DNA of 64,000 nt, taken from Variovorax sp. V213 (GTDB lineage Bacteria > Pseudomonadota > Gammaproteobacteria > Burkholderiales > Burkholderiaceae_C). The stretch spans positions 361,001 to 425,000 of the forward strand of contig NZ_AP028664.1 of NCBI RefSeq assembly GCF_041154455.1, in the 5' to 3' direction. How positions within the stretch are numbered: position 1 is the first letter of the stretch; each line of letters starts with the position of its first letter. Under the pieces are notes generated by a model that was not told the DNA's origin, made no database searches, and worked only from the letters and a program-made list of their open reading frames with translations. Of the stretch, positions 43,215 to 51,172 are shown one piece after another. The translations under genes were made by a program, and so were the position numbers.

Positions 43215-44549
43215 ATGGCTTATCAGGACTTCAACATGGGCAACCAGTGGTTGCCCTTCACCCCCAACCGCCACTTCCAGAAAGACCCGCGCGTCTTCGT
43301 GGCGGCCGACGGCATGGAGTTCACCACGCACGACGGCAAGAAGGTGGTCGACGGCATCTCGTCGCTCTGGTGCGTGGGGGCGGGCCACAACCGCAAGCCG
43401 ATCAACGAGGCGATCAAGAAGCAGCTCGACACGCTCGACTACGCCACCGCCTTCCAGGTCAGCAACGACAAGGCCTTCAAGGCGGCCGAGATGATCGCCT
43501 CGATGGCGCCGGGCGACCTCAACAAGGTGCTGTTCTGCAATTCGGGTTCGGAAGCGGCCGACACCTCGATGAAGGTGGCGCTGGCCTACCACCGCGCGCG
43601 CGGCGAGGGTCACCGCAACGTGTTCATCGGCCGCGAGAAGGGCTACCACGGCGTGGGCTTCGGCGGCATGTCGGTGGGCGGCATTCCGGGCAACCGCAAG
43701 GTGTTCGGCTCGGCCTTTTTGCCGCGCGTGGACCACATGCGCTTCATCCACGACCCGGTGAACCATGCCTACATCCACAACGAGGAGCCGGTGTGGGCCG
43801 AGGACCCGCTGGTCGAGCTCGAGACCCGCATCCTGCCGCTGCACGACCCGAGCAACATCGCAGCGATCATCGTCGAGCCGGTGGCCGGTTCGGCCGGTTG
43901 GTACCTGCCGCCCAAGGGCTACCTGCAGAAGCTGCGCGCCATCTGCGACAAGCACGGCATCCTCTTGATCTTCGACGAGGTCATTACCGGTTTTGGCCGC
44001 ATGGGCACCAACTTTGCGTCGGACTACTTCGGCGTGGTGCCCGACATGCTGAATTTCGCCAAGTGCGTGACCAACGGCGTGATTCCGCTCGGCGGCGTGA
44101 TCTGCCGCGACAAGCTGTACGACGCGATGATGAAGACCGACGCGCCCGAGCACGTGGTCGAGTTCTTCCACGGCTACACCTACTCGGGCCACCCGGTGGC
44201 CTGCGCCGCGGCCATCGCCACGCTCGACCTGTTCAAGGAGGAAAAGCTGTTTGCCCGGGCCGGCGAAATGGGCAAGGTGCTGGGCGATGCGTTCCACAGC
44301 ACCTTCAAGGGCCTGCCGAACGTGATCAGCATCCGCAGCCTCGGCCTTGCCGCGGCGGTGGAACTCGCGCCCATCGCGGGCACGCCGGGCAAGCGCGCCT
44401 ACGACATCTTCTTGGACTGCTTCCACAAGGGCGCGCTGGTGCGGCCCGCGGGCGATGTGCTGGTGATTGCGCCGCCCTACATCGTGGAGAAGCAGCACAT
44501 CGACACGCTGGTCAACACGCTGGCGGATTCGATCAGGAAGTTCGCTTGA
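43215..44549 (+). CDS. Class III aminotransferase (omega-amino acid : pyruvate type)
   Basis: The 444-residue PLP enzyme has the N-terminal substrate pocket FTPNRHFQKDPRVF and SSLWCVGAGHNRKPI, the phosphate-binding CNSGSEAADTSMK, the PLP-ring Asp in LLIFDEVITGFGRMG, and the terminal pocket Arg region (LVRPAGDVLVIAPPYI). A Lys in the FAKCVTNGVIPLG region replaces the more usual AKGLT setting as the likely PLP Schiff-base residue. Overall it resembles beta-alanine:pyruvate transaminases. The amino donor is uncertain. Its last 17 bases overlap the end of the convergent ChaN-like gene. Confidence 0.9.
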   Translation: MAYQDFNMGNQWLPFTPNRHFQKDPRVFVAADGMEFTTHDGKKVVDGISSLWCVGAGHNRKPINEAIKKQLDTLDYATAFQVSNDKAFKAAEMIASMAPGDLNKVLFCNSGSEAADTSMKVALAYHRARGEGHRNVFIGREKGYHGVGFGGMSVGGIPGNRKVFGSAFLPRVDHMRFIHDPVNHAYIHNEEPVWAEDPLVELETRILPLHDPSNIAAIIVEPVAGSAGWYLPPKGYLQKLRAICDKHGILLIFDEVITGFGRMGTNFASDYFGVVPDMLNFAKCVTNGVIPLGGVICRDKLYDAMMKTDAPEHVVEFFHGYTYSGHPVACAAAIATLDLFKEEKLFARAGEMGKVLGDAFHSTFKGLPNVISIRSLGLAAAVELAPIAGTPGKRAYDIFLDCFHKGALVRPAGDVLVIAPPYIVEKQHIDTLVNTLADSIRKFA

Positions 44550-45393
44550 CGATGTCTGCGCAATAGTCCTTCGGCGGCATCGCGGGCGTGCGCCAGACGG
44601 CGTCGTAGGCGCCCTTGTTGTCTTCGTCCTCGTCCGGTGATTCGCCGGCCTGCAGCCGCACGGCTTTCACGGACACATCCGTCGGCAGGTGCTGCGGCAC
44701 GCCCAGCACCTTGGTCGCGTGGCCGGCGCCGCTGATCAGCAGCACCGTCTTGCCCGGCTGGCGCGCCTTGACGATGGCCTGCGCCATGGCGCGGTCGCGC
44801 CCCACCTGGATGCGGGTCATCGGCACGATCTGGGGCTCGGGCAGCAGCTTGCAATGGCCTTCGCGCACGGCGTCCTGCTGCGCGGTGTATGCCTCGCCGT
44901 TGAGCTGCACGTCGAGCGAGACGTCGGTCATGGCGTTCTTCATTCGCGCGCGCGGCAGATTGGCGCCGATGACCGGCACACCGGCGCGCACCGCGGCCAT
45001 CACCACCGGGCCATAGCTTTTCCAGGGCCATGCCTTGTCGTTCCATCCGAGCGCGGCCTGTACCTGTGCATCGGTGGCTGCGGTGTCCAGGCGGGCGGTG
45101 TTGTTGCCTTCCTCGGCCATTTCGAGCAGCAGCGCGGCCAGCTTGCCCTGGCTTGCCAGTGCTTCGACGGTTTCGCGCTCGATCGCGTGGTGCTCGGCGG
45201 CGTCGTGCTGCTCGCCCAGGATCAGCGCGTCCGCAGGCAGCAGCGCCGCGGCGCGGCGCGCCACCGGCGCATTGGGGCCGTCGAGGAAGGCGGTACAGCC
45301 CGCCAGCGACGCAATCGCAATGGCTGCGGCAACGACCGCGAACGAGGACAAGGGCAAACGGGTGGCCCGCGCGGGGGAAGGTTGGCATCGCAT
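44533..45393 (-). CDS. ChaN/EreA-like heme-binding family lipoprotein
   Basis: The 286-residue product carries a lipoprotein signal ending in IASLAGC and a ChaN-like domain (Haem_bd_uptake) with ALILGEQHDAAEHHAIE, ALLLEMAEEGN and the C-terminal LLISGAGHATKVLGVPQHL. Campylobacter ChaN binds paired heme groups and is thought to be an iron-regulated outer-membrane lipoprotein. Heme or iron binding here is inferred. It converges on the transaminase gene, with overlapping 3' ends. The start is 60 bases from the divergent AbrB-like gene. Confidence 0.85.
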   Translation of the reverse strand: MRCQPSPARATRLPLSSFAVVAAAIAIASLAGCTAFLDGPNAPVARRAAALLPADALILGEQHDAAEHHAIERETVEALASQGKLAALLLEMAEEGNNTARLDTAATDAQVQAALGWNDKAWPWKSYGPVVMAAVRAGVPVIGANLPRARMKNAMTDVSLDVQLNGEAYTAQQDAVREGHCKLLPEPQIVPMTRIQVGRDRAMAQAIVKARQPGKTVLLISGAGHATKVLGVPQHLPTDVSVKAVRLQAGESPDEDEDNKGAYDAVWRTPAMPPKDYCADIVKRTS

Positions 45394-45453
45394 CGCGCCA
45401 TACTATGCGTTGGCACTCGCACGCCGTGCCGTCCTTTTCCGCTTTTTCCTGTG

Positions 45454-46515
45454 GTGTCTTTCCGCTTTCTGGTTCGCGTGCTGGCCACGCTGTTGCTGGC
45501 ACTCGCCGCGGCGGCGCTTTGCCTCGCCCTGCGCACGCCCCTGCCGTGGATGATCGGCCCGCTGCTCGCGGTGTCGCTGGCCTCGATCGCGGGTGCGCCC
45601 ACCGCCAGCTACACGCCGCTGCGCAATGCCGGCCAGTGGGCCATCGGCACCGCGCTGGGCCTCTACTTCACGCCGCAGGTGGTTGCGCTGGTGGCCGGTG
45701 TCTGGTGGGCCATTGCGCTTGCCATTGCCTGGGCCTTGCTGCTCGGCTGGGGCTTCGGGCGCTGGCTGCACGGGCTGCACGCCAGGCGCATGCTGCACGT
45801 GCCGGCAAGATCCATGAGAGCGACGACTTACTTTGCCGGTGCCATCGGCGGTGCCTCCGAGATGACGCTGCTGTCCGAATCGGCCGGCGCGCGCACCGAC
45901 TTGGTGGCTGCAGCGCACAGCCTGCGCCTGGTGGTGGTGACCATCGCCATTCCGTTCGCGATGCAGTGGAGCGGGCTGCACGGGCTGGAAATCAACCCGC
46001 CAGGCGCGCGCGAAGTCAATGCGGGCGGGCTCCTGCTGCTGGCGCTGGCCACGGGTGTCGGCGGCCTGGCGATGCGCGCGCTGAAGCGCACCAACCCATG
46101 GTTCATCGGGCCGCTGCTGGTGGCCATGGGCTTCACCATCGCGGGCCAGTCGCTGTCGGCGGTGCCCACGTGGATGTCGAACGCGGCCCAGCTGGTGATC
46201 GCGGTGAGCCTGGGCGTGCGCTTCAGCCGCGAGTTCTTGCACACGGCGCCGCGCTGGCTGGGATCGGTCGCCCTGGGCACCTTCGGCATGCTGCTGTTGT
46301 GTGGCGCCGTGGCGTGGCTGCTGGCCTGGGCGACGGGGCTGCATCCGGCCACGATGACCCTGGCCACCTCGCCCGGCGGCATTGCGGAAATGTCGATCAC
46401 CGCCAAGGTGCTGCAGCTCGGCGTGCCGGTAGTGACGGCTTTCCAGGTGTGCCGGCTGGTGGCGGTGCTGCTGCTGGTGGGGCCGATGTACCGGTGGGTC
46501 TACGGGCGCAAATGA
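45454..46515 (+). CDS. AbrB family (PF05145) integral membrane protein
   Basis: The 353-residue product has about ten hydrophobic helices in two similar halves, each with a WMIGPLL or WFIGPLLVAMGF segment and a G-x2-M.. /GGASEM or SPGGIAEMS motif. This is the pattern of the AbrB family, often labelled as an ammonia monooxygenase regulator but more likely a transporter. GTG 45454 is chosen (GTG 45451 is also possible) because it starts just before the first membrane helix. No clear ribosome binding site is seen. A strong terminator follows. Confidence 0.85.
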   Translation: MSFRFLVRVLATLLLALAAAALCLALRTPLPWMIGPLLAVSLASIAGAPTASYTPLRNAGQWAIGTALGLYFTPQVVALVAGVWWAIALAIAWALLLGWGFGRWLHGLHARRMLHVPARSMRATTYFAGAIGGASEMTLLSESAGARTDLVAAAHSLRLVVVTIAIPFAMQWSGLHGLEINPPGAREVNAGGLLLLALATGVGGLAMRALKRTNPWFIGPLLVAMGFTIAGQSLSAVPTWMSNAAQLVIAVSLGVRFSREFLHTAPRWLGSVALGTFGMLLLCGAVAWLLAWATGLHPATMTLATSPGGIAEMSITAKVLQLGVPVVTAFQVCRLVAVLLLVGPMYRWVYGRK

Positions 46516-46540
46516 ACGCCTGGGCCTGAAAAAGACACAA

Positions 46541-46565
46541 AAAAAGCGCCCATTGGGCGCTTTTT
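46541..46565. terminator. Bidirectional intrinsic terminator
   Basis: AAAAAGCGCCC and GGGCGCTTTTT form an 11-base-pair stem with loop ATT, between the convergent AbrB-like and DUF3567 genes. A and T runs on either side allow use from both strands. Confidence 0.92.
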
Positions 46566-46583
46566 GCGATCGGCGGGCGTATT

Positions 46584-46862
46584 TCAGTGCACGAGCACCG
46601 GCGTGTGGGCCAGTTCGGCATAGCCCTCGAGCGTGTCTTCGACCTCTTCCTGCGTTGGCGTGTTGAGCTGCCAGGCGGCAATCTGCTGCTGGAACAGTTC
46701 GGCCCAGGAACCGTCGAGGTAGACCTCCTTGCCAGAACGCTTGTCGACGATCTCGAAGCCGTGGCGTTCCAGAACCGGCACATTGGGTTGCGCGGGTGTA
46801 TCACTTTCGTTCGGCTGCACGTGCACGACGACGAAGGACTCCGAGTCATAGAGCATGTTCAT
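46584..46862 (-). CDS. DUF3567 family protein
   Basis: The 92-residue product begins MNMLYDSESFVVVHV and contains HGFEIVDKRSGKEVYLDGSW, AELFQQQIAAW and TPTQEEVEDTLEGY, all hallmarks of DUF3567, a small cytoplasmic family nearly confined to beta-proteobacteria with no known function. The family start is at 46862, with AGG 8 bases upstream; an ATG at 46895 would add 11 residues of no known conservation. It stands alone between a terminator and the DUF3108 gene. Confidence 0.88.
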   Translation of the reverse strand: MNMLYDSESFVVVHVQPNESDTPAQPNVPVLERHGFEIVDKRSGKEVYLDGSWAELFQQQIAAWQLNTPTQEEVEDTLEGYAELAHTPVLVH

Positions 46863-46982
46863 TGCGGGGCCTGTGAGGATGTCGATAGCGTTCATGAGGC
46901 TTAGATAGCAATCAACGCGCCAGTTTCAAGAAGGGTTGTCGCATCGCTGTCACAACGGTGTTTCTTTACTTGATTTGTACGC

Positions 46983-48182
46983 TCAGCTGGCCGGACCCGC
47001 GGGAAGGGTTTCGCGCAACTGCATGTCGGCGAAATCGCCGTTGGGCTGTGTCAGTTTCATCCGTACGGGTAGGTACCCCATTGCCGGCGCGAGCCAGATT
47101 TCGACTTTGTCGTCGAACTCGCGCCGCGGGTTGCGCGTGAGCTTGCGCACCGCGTAATCACCGGCCGGCACCGTCATCTGCTCTTCGCCTTCGATGTTGA
47201 ACACCCAGACGCCCGCATCGCGCGGCCCGACCGTCTGGACGGAAATGCGGCTGCCGGCCGGATAGCGGGCCGGATCGCCGGCCAGCATGCCGCCCAGCTG
47301 CATCACCACGCTGAGCCGGTCTTGCGCGCCCGGAAGCAGGGGCACGCTCGGCGCGTTGTTACTGAACATCACCTTTCCCTGGTCGCGCAGGAAGTGCGAG
47401 GCCACCTCGCCCTTGCGGCTCTCGGAGAAGCGCGCCGGTTCGATGCCGGTGGCGCCGATCTGGCCGGTGCTGTGCTGGCTGCGAATGGTCCTGAACAGGA
47501 ATTTGAGCGACAGCCGGGCGTCGTAGCTGCTGCCGTCCTGCAGCCACACCAGGTCGCCGAAAACGCCCTGCATCGGCGAGGCGCCCTGCTGGCCCGTGAC
47601 CGCGAAGGCCAGTTTCACGGAGCCCGGAATGCGCAAAGCTTCAGGTCCGACCACGTTGCCCGCCGTGGCGGAAGCCGCGCCCGCCGACTCGCCGGGCGTG
47701 CCGTTCTCCATGCCGGTGTTCGCCGTGCTGCCCCCGCCGCCCAGTGCAACGCCTGTCGGGGCGCTTGCCGCCGGCTCAGGAGCTGTTGCTCCTGAATCGG
47801 TAGCATTCTGTGCCATGAGATCGGGCGTTTCCGGCGGGTTCTGTTCCGAAACCTGGGGCGTCGGCGTCTGCGCCGGTGCCGACGCCGGCTTGGGCCTGGA
47901 CGGCTCGCGCGGCCGCCGCGGTTTTGCGGATGGCGGTGGTTTGGCTTGGGCGGGGGGCGCCGCGGCAGCCGGTTTTTCCGCAGCCGGCGGTGCGATCACG
48001 ATGGTCCGGGTAATGAACTTGTTCGCGAGCGGCGAGGGCTCAGGCCCCATGGCGGTCGGCGCCAGCCCCAGCAGCAGCACATGGACCAGCGCCACCGCCA
48101 GCGTCAACCCGGCCAGCGCCCGCCACGAGGGGCGGCCGGGAGGGACGGTGGACGGCGGCAGGGGGGCGACGAGCGTCGGCAT
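46983..48182 (-). CDS. DUF3108 domain protein with N-terminal membrane anchor
   Basis: The 399-residue product has one membrane helix near the N terminus (ALAGLTLAVALVHVLLLGLAP), a long Pro/Ala-rich spacer of about 130 residues (KPPPSAKPRRPREPSRPKPA), then a C-terminal DUF3108 domain of about 200 residues with DGSSYDARLSLKFLFRTIRS, GDYAVRKLTRNPRREFDDKVEIWLAP and PVRMKLTQPNGDF. The layout, anchor plus Pro-rich periplasmic spacer, recalls TonB-like proteins, but the domain resembles a lipoprotein-like beta fold of unknown role. It is divergent from the FAH-family gene. Confidence 0.82.
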   Translation of the reverse strand: MPTLVAPLPPSTVPPGRPSWRALAGLTLAVALVHVLLLGLAPTAMGPEPSPLANKFITRTIVIAPPAAEKPAAAAPPAQAKPPPSAKPRRPREPSRPKPASAPAQTPTPQVSEQNPPETPDLMAQNATDSGATAPEPAASAPTGVALGGGGSTANTGMENGTPGESAGAASATAGNVVGPEALRIPGSVKLAFAVTGQQGASPMQGVFGDLVWLQDGSSYDARLSLKFLFRTIRSQHSTGQIGATGIEPARFSESRKGEVASHFLRDQGKVMFSNNAPSVPLLPGAQDRLSVVMQLGGMLAGDPARYPAGSRISVQTVGPRDAGVWVFNIEGEEQMTVPAGDYAVRKLTRNPRREFDDKVEIWLAPAMGYLPVRMKLTQPNGDFADMQLRETLPAGPAS

Positions 48183-48316
48183 GGGGAGGTGGAGTGGGCG
48201 CCAGCGCGGAGGTTCACCAAGAGCACCTCGGTACACTGCCGCCCGTTCAACCAGTTTAGTGGGCGCGGCGCCGGCTCTCGTGTTCGCGCCGTGTCCTTCA
48301 TCACGCATTTGCCATC

Positions 48317-49387
48317 ATGAAACTCGCCACCCTGAAGGACGGCTCGCGCGACGGCCAGCTCGTCGTCGTCTCGCGCGACCTCACGCTCGCCCACTACGCC
48401 ACCGGCATCGCGAGCCGGCTGCAGCAGGTGCTGGACGACTGGGGCTTCATGAGCCCGCAGTTGCAGGACCTGTACAACGCCGTCAACACGGGCCGCGCGC
48501 GCCATTCCTTCCCCTTCGACCCCTCGATGTGCATGGCGCCCCTGCCGCGCGCCTACCAGTGGGCCGACGGCTCGGCCTACCTGAACCACGTCGAGCTGGT
48601 GCGCAAGGCGCGCAACGCCGAGGTGCCCGAGAGCTTCTACACCGACCCGTTGATGTACCAGGGCGGCAGCGACGACTTCCTCGGTCCGACCGACGACGTG
48701 GTCGTGCCCAGTGAAGCCATGGGCATCGACTTCGAGGCCGAGATCGCGGTGATCACCGGCGACGTGAAGATGGGCGCCACGCCTGACCAGGCCCTCGACG
48801 GCATCCGCCTGGTGATGCTGGCCAACGACGTGAGCCTGCGCAACCTGATTCCGGCCGAGCTGGCCAAGGGTTTCGGTTTCTTCCAGAGCAAACCGGCCAC
48901 GGCCTTCAGCCCCGTGGCCGTGACGCTCGACGAGATCGGCGAAGCCTGGCAGGACGGCCGCGTGCACCTCACGCTGCAAAGCAGCTGGAACGGCCGCAAG
49001 GTCGGCATGTGCGACGCCGGGCCCGAGATGACCTTTCACTTCGGCCAGCTCATCGCCCACATCGCGAAGACGCGCAACGTGCGCGCCGGCAGCATTGTCG
49101 GCAGCGGCACCGTGAGCAACAAGGGCGTGGAAAGGAATGGCCAGATGGACTGGCCCAAGGGCTACTCGTGCATCGCGGAGAGGCGCTGCATCGAGACCAT
49201 CCAGGGCGGCGAGCCCGTCACTGAATTCATGAAGTTCGGCGACACGATCCGCATCGAGATGAAGGGCCTGGACGGCCGCTCGCTGTTCGGTGCGATCGAC
49301 CAGGAGATCGTGGCGACCAGCGGACGGCCCAAGGTGGCGCCGGTGTCGCTGGTGAATCCGCAGGCCGAGGAAGACGGCGAAGACTGA
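48317..49387 (+). CDS. Fumarylacetoacetate hydrolase family protein
   Basis: The 356-residue product has an FAH-superfamily domain with the metal-binding acidic cluster (GIDFEAEIAVITGDV; LANDVSLRNLIP) and VRAGSIVGSGTVSNKG and GDTIRIEM near the C terminus. Family members cleave C-C bonds or decarboxylate beta-diketo acids with Mg or Mn. Length and N-terminal part (HYATGIASRLQQVLDDWGFM) resemble the bacterial two-domain FAH-like proteins used in tyrosine or aromatic breakdown. No maleylacetoacetate isomerase or homogentisate dioxygenase lies nearby, so the substrate is uncertain. Confidence 0.9.
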   Translation: MKLATLKDGSRDGQLVVVSRDLTLAHYATGIASRLQQVLDDWGFMSPQLQDLYNAVNTGRARHSFPFDPSMCMAPLPRAYQWADGSAYLNHVELVRKARNAEVPESFYTDPLMYQGGSDDFLGPTDDVVVPSEAMGIDFEAEIAVITGDVKMGATPDQALDGIRLVMLANDVSLRNLIPAELAKGFGFFQSKPATAFSPVAVTLDEIGEAWQDGRVHLTLQSSWNGRKVGMCDAGPEMTFHFGQLIAHIAKTRNVRAGSIVGSGTVSNKGVERNGQMDWPKGYSCIAERRCIETIQGGEPVTEFMKFGDTIRIEMKGLDGRSLFGAIDQEIVATSGRPKVAPVSLVNPQAEEDGED

Positions 49388-49528
49388 AGCCGCCGCGCTT
49401 CGCGGGCATCGCGCCCGCCATGGCTATGATCCTCCCGCTGCCGCGACTCGGAATCATTCGCGAGCGGCAGTGCGTTCGGCGGCTGCCTCCGCGGTCGCCA
49501 TTCAAACCAAGAAAAACGGGAGTTTCCA

Positions 49529-50293
49529 ATGCGTTATTTGCCTATTGCCGCCGCCGTCGTTGCGGCCTTCGCCCTCGTCGGCTGCGAAACCATGAAGAAC
49601 GCCGATACCGGCGCGCTCACCCAGGCGGGCGGCTCGGCCTTCAAGGCCATGTCGCTGAGCGACGGAGAGATCGCCACGATGTCCGACCAGTCGTGCGCCG
49701 CCATGGACCAGAAGAACCAGATCGCGCCGGCCAGCAGCCGCTACGCCACGCGCCTGAACCAGGTCATCAAGCAGATGCCAACCACCGTGAACGGCAAGAC
49801 CGCCAACTACAAGGTCTACATGACCAAGGACGTGAATGCCTGGGCCATGGCCAACGGCTGCATCCGCGTGTACAGCGGCCTCATGGACCTGATGAACGAC
49901 GACGAGCTGCGCGGCGTCATCGGCCACGAGATCGGCCACGTGGCGCTGGGCCATTCGAAGTCGCGCATGCAGACGGCCTACGCCGCCTCGGCCGTTCGCG
50001 GTCTGGCCGGCGCCGCCGGTGGCGTGGTGGCCCAGCTGTCGCAGTCGCAAGCCGGCGACCTGGGCGAGAAGTTCGTCAACGCGCAGTTCTCGCAAGCGAA
50101 CGAAAGCGCGGCCGACAACTATTCCTTCGACCTGCTCACTGAACGCAAGCTCGAGCGCAAGGGGCTGGTCAGCGCGTTCGACAAGCTCGCGAAGCTCAAC
50201 GGCGGCGCCACCGGCAGCTCGCTCATGAGTTCGCATCCGCCATCGGCCGAGCGTTCGGCGCGCATGCAAAAGCGCCTGGACGCCGCCAAGTAG
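49529..50293 (+). CDS. M48 family zinc metalloprotease lipoprotein (LoiP-like)
   Basis: The 254-residue product has a lipoprotein signal (AAVVAAFALVGC) and a peptidase M48 domain: zinc motif HEIGHVALGH with the third ligand Glu in QANESAADNYSFDLL. It has no membrane helices besides the signal, so it is an outer-membrane-anchored periplasmic protease like E. coli LoiP (YggG), which acts on damaged envelope proteins. Start ATG at 49529, with a GGAG-like sequence (CGGGAG) upstream. It converges on the LuxR gene with 9 bases between stops. Confidence 0.92.
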   Translation: MRYLPIAAAVVAAFALVGCETMKNADTGALTQAGGSAFKAMSLSDGEIATMSDQSCAAMDQKNQIAPASSRYATRLNQVIKQMPTTVNGKTANYKVYMTKDVNAWAMANGCIRVYSGLMDLMNDDELRGVIGHEIGHVALGHSKSRMQTAYAASAVRGLAGAAGGVVAQLSQSQAGDLGEKFVNAQFSQANESAADNYSFDLLTERKLERKGLVSAFDKLAKLNGGATGSSLMSSHPPSAERSARMQKRLDAAK

Positions 50294-50302
50294 AGCAGCG
50301 GG

Positions 50303-51091
50303 CTACGGCGTTTCCTCTGTCGCGCGCAGCAGCAGTTCCTTCTGCGTGCGTATCCCCAGCCGGCGGAACGCCCGGTACTGGTGGGTACGCACCGTGGTCA
50401 GCTCGATGCCCACGGCGCGCGCCACCTGCTTGGCGGTTTTGCCGGCCAGCAGGTGGCCGATGACCTCGCGTTCGCGCAGGCTCAGGGTCATCAGGCGCGA
50501 GGCGAGGGCGGGCGCCACCGCTTCGCGCGCGCCCATCGCGCTGCGGCCATGGGCCAGAGTGGCATCGGCCAGCAGCGTGGCGTGGCCTTCGATCTTCGCG
50601 AAGTCGGCGGCATCGAATTCGGGCTGCGCAAGGCTGCGGTAGAAGCTCACCGCCACGCGCTGGCCAGCCGGCGTCAGCAGCAGCACCGAGGCACGTTCGC
50701 GAATGCCCACGTCGCCATAGCAGGCCGCACGATAGGCGGGGTCGGCCACCTCGTCGGCGCGCTGGTGGCCCAGCCAGAGTTGTGGGCGCTTGGGCAGCTT
50801 GCGCGACGCGAGCCATGTCATGTTGGGATCGAGCAGGTCGAAGCGCTGCGCCACGTAGCGCTCGGTCGTGCGTTCGGCCGTGCTGCCGTAGCTGCTGGCG
50901 GCCGACACCGCCTCGATGCGGCCGGTGGCATCGACCGCGAACACGGTGCAGAAGGTCACGGGCATCGCGCGGTGCATGGCCGCGAGACAGCTGGCCGCCA
51001 GATGCGGCGTGGCGACACCCGCCAGCACGTCGCCGACGATGGCCGCGGACAACACGGTGCCTGCGGCGGGGTGAATGCGCCAGCGTCTCAT
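50303..51091 (-). CDS. LuxR-type transcriptional regulator
   Basis: The 262-residue product has a C-terminal LuxR/FixJ helix-turn-helix (LSLREREVIGHLLAGKTAKQ, then AVGIELTTVRTHQYRAFRRLGI, about residues 195-255). Its N-terminal 180 residues carry no receiver motif and could form a PAS/GAF-like sensor (AMPVTFCTVFAVDATGRIEAV). It is divergent from a flavin monooxygenase operon with an 81-base gap containing a 20-base inverted repeat, so it most likely regulates that operon. The start MRRWRIHPAAGTV fits; more upstream sequence would overlap the palindrome. Confidence 0.88.
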   Translation of the reverse strand: MRRWRIHPAAGTVLSAAIVGDVLAGVATPHLAASCLAAMHRAMPVTFCTVFAVDATGRIEAVSAASSYGSTAERTTERYVAQRFDLLDPNMTWLASRKLPKRPQLWLGHQRADEVADPAYRAACYGDVGIRERASVLLLTPAGQRVAVSFYRSLAQPEFDAADFAKIEGHATLLADATLAHGRSAMGAREAVAPALASRLMTLSLREREVIGHLLAGKTAKQVARAVGIELTTVRTHQYRAFRRLGIRTQKELLLRATEETP

Positions 51092-51113
51092 GGGAGCAGA
51101 TAAGCCAAGGGTA

Positions 51114-51133
51114 ATTACTTCGTACGAAGTTAT
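51114..51133. promoter_or_regulatory. Inverted repeat between LuxR and monooxygenase genes
   Basis: ATTACTTCGTACGAAGTTAT contains a perfect 14-base palindrome, ACTTCGTACGAAGT (51117-51130), which extends to 20 bases with one mismatched pair. It lies in the 81-base divergent region, 22 bases before the LuxR start and 39 before the monooxygenase start. It is a strong operator candidate for the dimeric LuxR-type protein. Confidence 0.6.
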
Positions 51134-51172
51134 GACAGTGGCCGGCGCCGCACATCGGGACAATCCCGCTGC

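Noticed and set aside
51117..51133. Resemblance of the right half (TACGAAGTTAT) to a loxP arm.
   Set aside because: The 8-base spacer and second full arm of loxP are missing. The site is a short palindrome in a divergent promoter region, better explained as an operator.
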